A DNA stretch of 64,000 nucleotides, from the NCBI GenBank assembly GCA_021234155.1, contig JAJEKV010000083.1, forward strand, positions 1,827,932 to 1,891,931, given 5' to 3'. Positions within the stretch are counted from its first letter, which is position 1. Each line of letters begins with the position of its first letter. The notes under the pieces are model-generated. The model did no database searches, had not been told where the DNA came from, and worked only from the letters and a program-made list of their open reading frames with translations. Below are positions 10,252-18,755 of this stretch, one piece after another. This DNA is from Isoetes taiwanensis (lineage: Eukaryota; Streptophyta; Lycopodiopsida; Isoetales; Isoetaceae). The translations under genes and the position numbers were made by a program.

Positions 10252-10884
10252 AAATGATTTGGCTTCCCCAAAAGTACTGGTCTTTGATTTGAATGGTGTG
10301 CTATGTAGAATGTTACCTAAAGCAACGTTTGAAAAGTCATGGTATGCGCAACAACCATTTGAGACACGTACCAAATATGTTTACCCGCGCCCTTATCTGA
10401 AGGAGATGTTGGACTAGGCCTTCAGTCTGTTTCGTTGTGCAATTTGGTCATCTATGGAGCATAGAAATATACAAGATGTTTTGAAAGTAGTGCCTGAGCT
10501 AAATAGAAATTGGGCGTCATCTGGGATCAAAGCAAATGTGCTTCATTCACAAACCCTAAAGAACCGACAGGTAAAAAGATATTTGTGAAATGCTTGCGCA
10601 ACATGATGGATGCCCTAGGTGTTGAGGATAAGGAAGGCATGGTCATGGTGGATGATGACGCTCTAAAGTGTTGCTTCAATCAGTCACAGTCATTGAATCC
10701 GCCACCCTATCATCCTCAAGATTTTGACAAAGATGACTTCCTGCTTCGCTTTGTTAGTGTCCTGCAGGAAATAGCTTCAGGAAAAATGGTCGAAGAGATA
10801 CAAACACTATACCCGCAACTTGATCGGACAGGGGAAATTGACAGGGACCTTGAGAAAATCGTTCTAGAAAGGGAACTTTTTTGA
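10252..10884 (+). pseudogene. FCP1/NIF-type HAD phosphatase domain, broken
   Basis: The translated segment opens with 'KVLVFDLNGVLCR', the HAD motif I of plant FCP1-homology proteins (D-L-N-G-V-L, where the first D would be the nucleophile). It continues with 'YPRPYLKEML' and 'AIWSS' (motif II region), then 'GVIWDQSKC' and 'MVMVDDDALKCCFNQ', which corresponds to the D-D-S-P motif III region. A TAG interrupts the frame at about 10416, and a one-base shift is needed near 10510. It ends at 10884. Proteins of this family dephosphorylate the RNA polymerase II tail or other phosphoproteins in the nucleus. With two lesions, this copy is probably not functional. Its same-strand position after the methylase-like exons suggests that it could be the carboxy-terminal domain of one large protein. 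Confidence 0.7.
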
Positions 10885-11143
10885 TATATATGTATACAGA
10901 AAATACACTTTCCAAAAAGTTTTGAATATGAAATATACTTTACACGAAAGGTTTTGAATATATATTGTGTTCTTATATCAGCATTATTGGTTCTGTGTAC
11001 GTATTGTTTTTTTATATTATGTGTATGGTTTGCTATACTTGCTAATTTGTATGTATATACTGTCAATAATTTAGGTGTGTATAAATAGGTATGCATGATA
11101 TTGGCAAACCATCGGCTTCGGTCTCCGCCTTCTGCTTGTTATT

Positions 11144-11374
11144 ATGGCACATTCTATTACCTGCAAGATGAACCATGCGGACCTCTGCAGGTGCCGCGAG
11201 CTAGAAATAGAACTTCAGGACTGGCTTGATGTCGTTGCTATGAATCCCGTCCGCTTCTATCCTGATCCCTTTGATGTTGTAATCCATCTTATATGGAATC
11301 CAGAGCATGGTTTGTTCATGATCGACAGGATCTCAGGACCGCCTGCAGCGCCTGACGACGATGAATCTGATTAG
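11144..11374 (+). CDS. Unrecognised small reading frame (76 codons)
   Basis: ATG 11144 to TAG 11372. The product has four cysteines in its first ~20 residues region (M-x-C-K...C-R-C-R) and an acidic tail 'APDDDESD'. Its tryptophan/proline content looks protein-like, but I recognise no family. It lies between the FCP1-like relic and a CG-rich palindrome at 11527, and it may be another exon or a fragment. Confidence 0.3.
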   Translation: MAHSITCKMNHADLCRCRELEIELQDWLDVVAMNPVRFYPDPFDVVIHLIWNPEHGLFMIDRISGPPAAPDDDESD

Positions 11375-11526
11375 TTTTTTAAGTTTATGTTTTCTCAATT
11401 TTCTTGCTAGGGCATCCATCATGTTGCGCAAGCATTTCACATGTTATAGGAAGCCTTCAAACATTATAGGAAGGATTATCGGAAGAAAGGGTAACATGCT
11501 ATTATAATGCGTTATTTATGCCAAGC

Positions 11527-11547
11527 AAATCGCGCCACGCGCGATTT
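11527..11547. repeat. CG-rich palindrome copy
   Basis: 'aaatcgcgccacgcgcgattt' is the rightmost copy of the family found from 0.5 kb onward. It is also the last before element 1 begins. Confidence 0.75.
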
Positions 11548-11620
11548 GAACCACGAAAATCTCTGTTTTGTAGCAACTTGCTTGCTGTTATTTATTCGTA
11601 AAGCATTACAATTTCAATGT

Positions 11621-11858
11621 TTAGATTTCGTTGTCGTCCGTGAATGTGCGAATTAATAAGCAATTTCCTGCTTTTTCTATTGCCAACATTCTGTCATAAT
11701 ATGGGTCATTTGCATCGAATATTTGAATGCCTTTGCATTTTAACATAAAATGCATCTTCCTAGCCCGAAAATGAACACAGTGCAAAAGTGTGGTTAATTC
11801 AATATAATGGTCAATAAAATGCTTATACGGCGCGATTTTGGAATAGACATAATCCCAA
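11621..11858 (-). CDS. Unrecognised minus-strand coding fragment abutting element 1
   Basis: About 78 codons read cleanly to a TAA at 11621, with 'FIDHYIELTTLLHCVHFRAR' and 'YYDRMLAIEKAGNCLLIRTF'. The frame runs upstream into integrase sequence in a different register, so the fragment and the retroelement are joined near 11860. I do not recognise it. It appears to be the carboxy end of a protein, disrupted by or fused to the truncated retrotransposon. Confidence 0.35.
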
Positions 11859-11859
11859 T

Positions 11860-12442
11860 TTAATTGAATGATGGTTGAAGTCCTGTGATAAAATCCATGC
11901 TTACCACTTCCCACTTTGCATTCGACACTGCTAAAGGTTCTAAGGCTCCATGGATTCGAAGCTGCTCTGCCTTGGTCTGCTGGCACAATTGGCATTCTCG
12001 AATATATTTGGCTATCTGTTTCTTCATTCCCGGCCAGAAATAGCTACTTCGAATCTTGAAATACGTCCATAAACCCCGCATGCCCGGCTATTGGGATGTT
12101 GTGTGTGTCATGAAGAATTAACTTCCTTACACCTGACGATTCGGGCACACACAACTTATCTTTATGGTACAACAGGTTGCCTTCCTTCCTATAATGTTTG
12201 AAGGCTTCCCGTTCCTTATCTGTTCTAGCCTCCTTAGAGAGGCTTGCCCATACCTCCTTGAAATCACCATCAGATGGCAATGTCTTCTCAATTTTCTTGC
12301 CATGATACCCACTCGAAAGAGTTGATATGGCGTTACAATGTGTTCTCGTCTCAAGGGGACTTCTAGAGAGAGCATCAGCAACCACGTTCAACTTACCCGG
12401 CTTATAAGCAATCTCGAAATCATACTCTTCAAGGAATTCCAT
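11860..12442 (-). pseudogene. RNase H end and integrase amino half of element 1
   Basis: From 12442 the frame gives the end of RNase H ('VVADALSR') and then the integrase zinc-binding H2C2 module: '[13 protein letters not shown]' near 12120, and C-x-x-C at about 11994-11983 in a second frame after a shift near 12060. The catalytic core begins ('VVSMDFITGL', holding the first core aspartate) but stops at 11860. The other two catalytic acidic residues and any chromodomain are absent. The enzyme would have joined element cDNA to host DNA. Confidence 0.85.
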
Positions 12443-12586
12443 CCATCTCCTTTGCCTTAAATTGAGGAGTGGTTGGGTAAAAATGTATTAGAGGCTCTGG
12501 TGATCAGTATCTAACTGAAATTTCCTTCCAAGCAAATAATGCCTCCAAATACGAAGAGCTCTCACAATAGCTAGAAGTTCCTGATC
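12443..12586 (-). pseudogene. RNase H segment of element 1, left of the nested insertion
   Basis: On the minus strand, 12586 to 12490 encodes the RNase H run 'DQELLAIVRALRIWRHYLL' and then 'LDTDHQSL', followed by a stop. The matching upstream half ends at about 13182 on the other side of the 595-bp insertion. Confidence 0.8.
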
Positions 12587-13181
12587 AGGGATAGGTTCAA
12601 TACGATGTATGTTTTATACGGAATACGTATGAATTGTATGATACGGCACATATTTGCCGTTATAAAACGTAAAAAATACGGCAAAAAAATTCGGGCCGGA
12701 AGATTTTTCGTAATGTGCCCGAAAAACGGAGCTTTGAAAGCGTCTGCTGAAAAGCCCACGCGATATCTGTGAAAGCAAGGAAAACCGCTACGCTGAACGC
12801 AAAAAAGCGTCACGCTGAACCTTTTCATCTTTAGCGTGCTGAGAAGTATTTTCGCGATATCGCCATTGGAAGAATAAAAAAAAAAAAAATACAGTTTAAT
12901 TTTTTTTTACAGACGTCGCTGGTTACAGTATCACAGACGCCGTAAAATACTTTCACGTCACATCGCGGTCTGAAGGTTCCACCGTTTTTTTTTTTATGTC
13001 TGTGAGTTTTCGTTTACAGCGTCTGTAAAAACTTTCGCCGTCGCTTTTCCGCGAAGCTTTCAGCGTCGCAAAAATTTTTTTTCCTAAGGTTTAAATATCG
13101 CTAAATAGTATTTTATTAAAAAATATTATTTTTTACTTTATCGTCGAAATTTGAATTTTATGCGTCTGGTAACCTATCCCT
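12587..13181. mobile_element. 595-bp TIR element nested in RNase H (MULE-like MITE)
   Basis: The ends are exact 11-bp inverted repeats, AGGGATAGGTT at 12587 and AACCTATCCCT at 13171-13181. The flanks 'ttcctgatc' (12578-12586) and 'ctcctcgatc' (13184-13193) are an imperfect ~9-10 bp target duplication. The RNase H coding sequence becomes continuous when the insert is removed. The interior is non-coding, with T/A runs, CGTAAAA/TACGG words and 'ctgtgaaagc'-type motifs. Duplication length favours a Mutator-like element over hAT (8 bp), but the duplication has diverged. Confidence 0.75.
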
Positions 13182-14457
13182 CGCTCCTCGATCATGGGTT
13201 GGATAACGCTGCTCGGCGTCGTTCAACTTCTTAGAATCATAGGCGACTACCCTTCCTTCTTGCATAAGGACTCCACCTGTTGCTAGCGTATTTGCATCAG
13301 TTGCTACTAGCTTGTCCTTATCTGGATCCGGCACAATTAACACAGGTGATGTTGTTAAGGCTTCCTTGAGCTTTTCAAATGAACCTTGAACACTTTCTAG
13401 CCAATGTGTTCTCCAATCTTTCACCTTAACATTCTTAGTGAGGTCCGATAAGGGGGACGCCCACTTAGCGAAGTCCTTTACGAACTTCCTATAGTATCCT
13501 GCCAGACCTAGAAAGCTCCTCACTTCTGCCACGTTCTTTGGAGCTGGCCAATCAACTACTGCTTCAATCTTTACGGGGTCGGTAGAGATCCCTTCTGTTG
13601 ATGTCACGTGGCCCAAGTACTCCACTCTTTCGGTGGCAAAGTGGCATTGGGAGAGCTTCCCATACAACCGATGCCGTCTCAACTTCTCCAACACTCTTCT
13701 CAATTGCTGACAATGATCTTCAGTGGACTTGCTGTAGACTAGGATGTCGTCGAAGAATACAATGACAAACTCATCTAAGAACTCCCTGAAGATGTCATTC
13801 ATGAGACGCATGAAAGTTGCCGGGGCATTCGATAAGCCAAAGGGCATTACCGTAAACTCGAAATGCTCGTACCGCATTCTGAAGGCGGTCTTATGGATAT
13901 CTTCTTCCTTTATCCTTATTTAGTGGTAACCTGACCTTAAGTCAATCTTAGAGAAAACTTTCGCTCCTTGGAGCTGATCCATCAAATCATCTGCCCTTGG
14001 CAGAGCATACTTATTCTTTTTTTTTCTGCTTGTTAAGCTGACGATAATCTATGCACATTCTTAGACTCCCATCTTTCTTCTTCACGAAGAGTATGGGTGC
14101 TCCAAAAGGAGACACACTTGCTCTAATAAATCCAAGGTCAAGCAATTCCTGCAGCTGCTTCTTGAGCTCAATCAACTCCGGGGTGCTCATTCTGTAAGGT
14201 GCCTTGCTGGTAGGCTTAGCATCTGGAGCTAATGTGATTTCACACTCTACACCCCTATAAGGTGGTAGCTGACGGATTTGATCCGAAAATACATCATTGA
14301 ACTCCCTAATGAGCCTTGCTACTGGCTTTGGCAACTGATTCCCACTTAGGTCACTTCCCTTCTCTTTACTTGGTTCAATTGCCTCTAACCTCAGAATATA
14401 ATCCACCTTATTTCTTACTATACTTTTTCTTAGCCGTTTCATAGAAATGCACTGCAT
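13182..14457 (-). pseudogene. Reverse transcriptase and RNase H amino part of element 1
   Basis: Two frames, 14457-14011 and 13877-13182, carry the RT domain: '[17 protein letters not shown]' and '[10 protein letters not shown]', then '[16 protein letters not shown]' and the catalytic 'FFDDILVYS' with the aspartate pair at about 13751-13746. The start of RNase H follows ('DATGGVL'-like region and 'YPTHD'). A run of T on the + strand (14017-14026) causes a frameshift after the 'YRQLNK' motif, and an in-frame TAA interrupts the gap near 13920. The tyrosine of YxDD is phenylalanine here, a substitution common in plant Ty3 elements. Confidence 0.9.
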
Positions 14458-14483
14458 AGGAGAAGCTACCTTCTTACCTTTTA

Positions 14484-14798
14484 CTATGAATCTGTTGCCG
14501 TCTGGCGCCTCATGGAGATCTCGTTGCGCTCACAGTCAATCATCGCTTTAGCTGGCTTTAGGAACTTCATTCCTACTATAAGGTCATACTTTCCAATATC
14601 CATGACCTCTGCCCCCATCGGCCACTTGCTTCCACTAAGATCTACGTCAAGCGTGATCCTCCTCCCCTTAGTGTGGCGAATGGCTCCGCTGGCCATGCTA
14701 ACTGGCCTTGGCTTTGACTTCAAGACTTTATTCTTCATTAGGGCAGATAGCCTAGGAGAGGCAAAGTTGTGGGAGCTACCTGTATCTATCAAGACTAG
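14484..14798 (-). pseudogene. Aspartic protease of element 1
   Basis: The frame opens with 'MIDTGSSHNFASPRL', the D-T-G active-site loop of retroelement aspartic proteases. About 60 residues on it has 'YDLIVGMKFL', corresponding to the conserved I-L-G-M-x-W/F-L element. It follows gag directly and precedes reverse transcriptase, as expected in a gag-pol polyprotein. Its role would be to cleave the polyprotein. Confidence 0.85.
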
Positions 14799-16242
14799 TT
14801 ATGGGCTGCTATCTATGATTCCCTCAGACGCAATGACTGTGGACTGATTTTCAACATCACCTGACTCAATAGCTGCACAAATGTGGCACTCACCATCTAT
14901 GAAATCTTGGGATTCCTGCTGGTCATCCCCTTCGTCGTCTCCTTCGGTTGGTGACTCCCAATCTGCAAGCTCTGCCAAGGCTGCCTGCATGACGAATGGA
15001 CAATCGTGCGTTCGGTGCCCTGGCTGGAAGCACCTAAAGCACAACTTCTTTTCAATGCATTCCTGCCTCTTTTCCTTTGGGATGCTGTCTAAAAGGCGCT
15101 TGAGCGAACTGCCCCCTGATCCATTTTGTGGCCTACGGTCTCCAAAGGGCTTTCCCTGAGCTTTCCCTTCATGTTGGCCTACGGCTGGGATAGTTGCTGA
15201 TTGCTTATTCTGATACTGCCCTGTTGTTTTACCCTTGAATGGTAACTGTTTCTGCCCTGGAGTTACTGGTGCTTCTTCCAAACTCAAAGCCTTGTCCTCG
15301 GCTTCCCCGACTGTCCTTGGGTTGATTGCTCGAACTAGTCTTTTGATGTTGCTGTTCAACCCTTCAATGTACTCGTCCACCGCTTGCCTTTCAGAGATCC
15401 TGGGGACATTGAGCCTGAGTCTCATGAATTCCTCTGTGTAGTTGGCTACTGATAGATTCCCCTGGTCTAGCCTATAGAACTACTGGATCTGCCTACTAGT
15501 GTGTGATCTTGGCACATAATGTTTTCGAAAAGCCTTGCTGAAGGTCTTGAATTTCTTCTCAGCTTATTGGACTTCGCGTACCCTTTCCACCATATTCTTG
15601 CTGGCCCTATTAAGTTGGTTGTAGCAACCTTCCTTATATCTTTGTCTTTCATGCCATAAGAATTACGAAACTCTTCCATTTCATCCAGCCAAGCTTCTGC
15701 CTCCATGCCTGACCTGTCTTTCTCTAAAAACTGACCCAACTTCCTAGTCTTCTATACATTGCTCATAGCACTATCCACTTTCTTCTGATAGTCATCTGTC
15801 TTCCTTGCCTTGGTCCTTACCTGTGATGTATCGGACTCACTCTCTGAGCTAGAACTGTCTTGGCTGCCAGAAGTGTCTGATGAGCTGGAGCTAGATGGTG
15901 TTGGGCTCTTTCTGCTTCTCCTTTTTCTCTTCTTGTCTCTGACATTTCCCTGATTGTCTTCCCTTCTGGCTGTGGAGCCTCCTCAATGCCTTGGGCAAGT
16001 AGTGGTGGTGGAGGTGGTGGTGCTGGTCCATATTCCTGAGCGTTCATCAATGGGGTTGTCTAGTGAATCAACTGGTGCATCTGGTTCCTCATTTGCGTGA
16101 GTCTTGCATTAATTGTTTCCACTGACATTTCTTCATAGTTATCATCTTATTCACGCCCAAACAAGTGTCTAGGTACCCATTGGTGCTGCTGGCCCTGGCC
16201 TTGAGACCCTGAGCCGATGTTCCTGGTTGCAGTATTAGTCAT
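14799..16242 (-). pseudogene. Gag of element 1, with zinc knuckle
   Basis: The probable start is ATG at 16242. The amino part is Q/G/P-rich ('PAPPPPPPLL' near 16020). The capsid-type core includes 'AEAWLDEMEEF' and 'ARIWWKGY' (15690-15590), typical of Ty3 gag. The carboxy part has a C-x2-C-x4-H-x4-C zinc knuckle, 'CFRCFQPGHRTHDC', at about 15040-15000. Stops near 16150 and 15770 and frame changes near 15440 make it non-functional. Gag packages the element RNA in cytoplasmic particles. Confidence 0.85.
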
Positions 16243-16456
16243 CACTGCTGTTACTTAAGTTATACATTATTCATCCTTATTTACAAGTCAATTATTGTTA
16301 AGCATAAAAGAAATCATGTCAAAATTGCACTTATAAGTTAAGGACAATTTATAGTCATTAATATATAAGAGTTACATATTAATATAAAATACATGATAGT
16401 ACATAGAAGTGAAGACATTCAATAAAATCTAGGAGATAAGTGAAAACAGAAAATAT

Positions 16457-17965
16457 TCATCTTCGGTGCCCCTTCATCGATTTGAAAAAGTTCTTGACAT
16501 CCCTGAGGCGTAGTCCTTTGCCGACGTTCCACAAGATGTTCCTAGAAGACCCCCCCATTTGGGGTGCAAGGAGTTCTAGTGTCGTTGCCGCCACTACCGT
16601 CAATGTTGCGTCCCTGAGGTGGCCCCTAACAAAGTTGAGGCAGTAAAGTGCCATGGATCTCTTAAAGAGGATGATATGATCCGTTACGTGGTCTAGTCTG
16701 GCGTGCTGCCCAAAGCCAGAGAGTGCTATGAGGAGCGCCACCGACTCTTCTCCTCGTGGGCTGAACTCCTTGTGAAAAACTATCATCTGCCCTTGGCTGA
16801 GGGCTGGAAGATAGTATCGGAGTGCCTTACCCTTTCCTATGGCCTTCGAACCTGTGCCCCTTCTTTGAGCTGCTTTGCCGTAGACGTCTAATGCCAAGAG
16901 GTCTTTATGGTCCCTCCACATGGTAGTTGCGCTCTCCAGGTTGATGCTACTGGATGCCTCCCGCATACTCCTGGAACGAACTGTTCGGCTAGAGCTTGGG
17001 CCTCTTCCTGGTTTACAATCTGCTTTGTATTTGTTGAAACTCCTCCTCTAGGATGATTGGTTCCTGTTGCCGATACATCTCCCTTATCTGCTCATAGGCT
17101 GCTATATCTGACATTGTCTCCCCGGCGCAAGAGTGTCGCTCTGCTAGCTCCCTTGGGATTTCCTGATAGGAATAGTCGATGAAGTCACTGTGCTGCTCCT
17201 TTGCCATCAAGCCTAAGAGCTCGTCGATTCTAAGTCCTTCTTCTTGGCAGTAAGGAAGGTTGAGGATGTCGTTTGCCAAGATGTACTCCTCTCCATCGAT
17301 GACTATTGGTGATAGGGTTGTGATGCCGATTGGTGGCTCATAGACCCGCCTGATCTCATCATCATGCCTGGCTATGCGCCTCTCGATCCTCATCGCCTCT
17401 CTGCTTTCCCAACCTGGGTTTTCTTCCCCTAGTTGCTCGTAGTCTTGCTCAATTTGCAGTGCTGGAGTCCCTGATGTCATGCCATGGTACATGTACTCTG
17501 AGGACTCGATCTCGTGAATGTGGCTTTATTCCCTTCGAGTGTCGAGTGGCGCTAGATCCAAAGGCTGAATTGAGGGCTCACCCACCCTATTGACTTACTT
17601 ATACTGCATGAATAACGCAAGGGCTGCATGTGCTGAGAGGTAACTATGCCTATTGTGCTTGCAGGTCATGTAGTCGGGCATGGTTCTAGTCCTATCCCAC
17701 AGCTTGTTCTTGCCCTTGGATCCTCCCCCTAAGGCTTGGCTAAGCAAATCTAGGGATACCCATTTCCCTCCCTAGGCGGCAAGCTAACTTCCCAGGGTAG
17801 GATCTGCTGATCATATTGGCAAATGATGTCAGTGTAGAAAGGGGTTCTGGTCAATGTTGCATGGAGATCAAAAAGATGGTCGAATACATGGAAGGCTTGT
17901 TCAGCAGTAAAATCACGGATATGGTTGCCAGCATCATACCATCTAACAAAGTTACTGGGCGCCAT
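16457..17965 (-). pseudogene. Unknown second ORF of element 1 (between H3-like ORF and gag)
   Basis: Three pieces in the order 17965-17750, ~17758-17013 and 16966-16457 appear to be one protein of about 480-500 codons, broken by one shift near 17756, two in-frame TAA codons (about 17600 and 17528) and changes near 17010. The middle part is acidic and helical ('EEFQQIQ', 'EQIREMYRQQEP'). There is no zinc knuckle, D-T-G, signal peptide or membrane helix, so it is neither a second gag nor an obvious envelope. The last ~130 residues start with a G/K-rich basic patch and continue as two or three amphipathic helices. They might be a divergent histone fold, but the match is too weak to assert. No known family recognised. 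Confidence 0.5.
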
Positions 17966-18272
17966 TGAGCAGAGGTAGGTATAGAAAATGGCTTGGAAAG
18001 ATTGATGGAAGCTTGGAAAATTGCCTAAGATGACAAGAGCAGTTTTGGTGAAGGAAAAATGGCAAATGAGGCTCCTTTTATAGACAATGGTCTGCCTCGG
18101 GTTCTGTGCACAAGGGTTCTTGATGGAAGAGACTTTTGTTCTAAGGCTATATATGGATATCCAACTGAGCTAGCATGAAGTGCAAATCTAAGCAAAACAA
18201 AGCAAGAAACACTACATGGCAGTTTGTTGGGTCCAATTCGGTCAATCCAGGCTAAAAAAGGTCAACCCGGGT

Positions 18273-18325
18273 CGCTTCGCGCAAATAGGCTCTGCGTTGC
18301 GAACGCAGGGCGGTTTTGCGCGGAT
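18273..18325. repeat. CG-rich hairpin A downstream of the H3-like ORF
   Basis: Outer arms TTCGCGCAAA and TTTTGCGCGGA enclose an inner perfect stem CTGCGTTGCGAACGCAG. A near-identical hairpin lies at 18477-18525. They sit in the ~790-bp non-coding gap between the H3-like frame and the next frame, on the 3' side of the H3-like frame. Confidence 0.75.
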
Positions 18326-18476
18326 CAACCCGGTTTGGCTGATTTGGGAGATGATTAGTCATTTATAGGGGTTATAAGATGCTAACATGCTTATTTCGGT
18401 AGATTCTAATCTAGCTAGCAACTTGTTTCAAGCAAAGTTGACATCTAAAAGTGTCAAATTGGGCTAATCGAGTTGG

Positions 18477-18525
18477 TTCGCGCAAATAGGCTCTGCGTTG
18501 CGAACGCAGACGCATTTTGCGCGGA
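18477..18525. repeat. CG-rich hairpin B downstream of the H3-like ORF
   Basis: Same design as hairpin A: outer TTCGCGCAAA / TTTTGCGCGGA and inner CTGCGTTGCGAACGCAG, with 'acgcat' in place of 'ggcgg' between them. Flanking sequence also matches hairpin A in part (gac/atc-'aacccggttt' type), so the unit was duplicated. Confidence 0.75.
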
Positions 18526-18755
18526 CCGACCCCGTTTCGCCGATTTTTGAGCCAAAATTGATTTCTTTGTGCTGGAACCTATGGCGTTTAACCTATTACA
18601 AGCATTTTAAGCTTTATACAAAAAATTATACTACAATCTAACTTAATTACATTTTCATATCATGATACGATCAAATTACTGAGAAAAGAACTTATATATA
18701 TGAAAAGAAAGTCAAGTACATTGAAAAACTTTATCTAATTACAAAATTTGAGGCC

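Noticed and set aside
16457-17965. Envelope-like third ORF
   Set aside because: No signal peptide or membrane helix was seen, and its place before gag is wrong for env.
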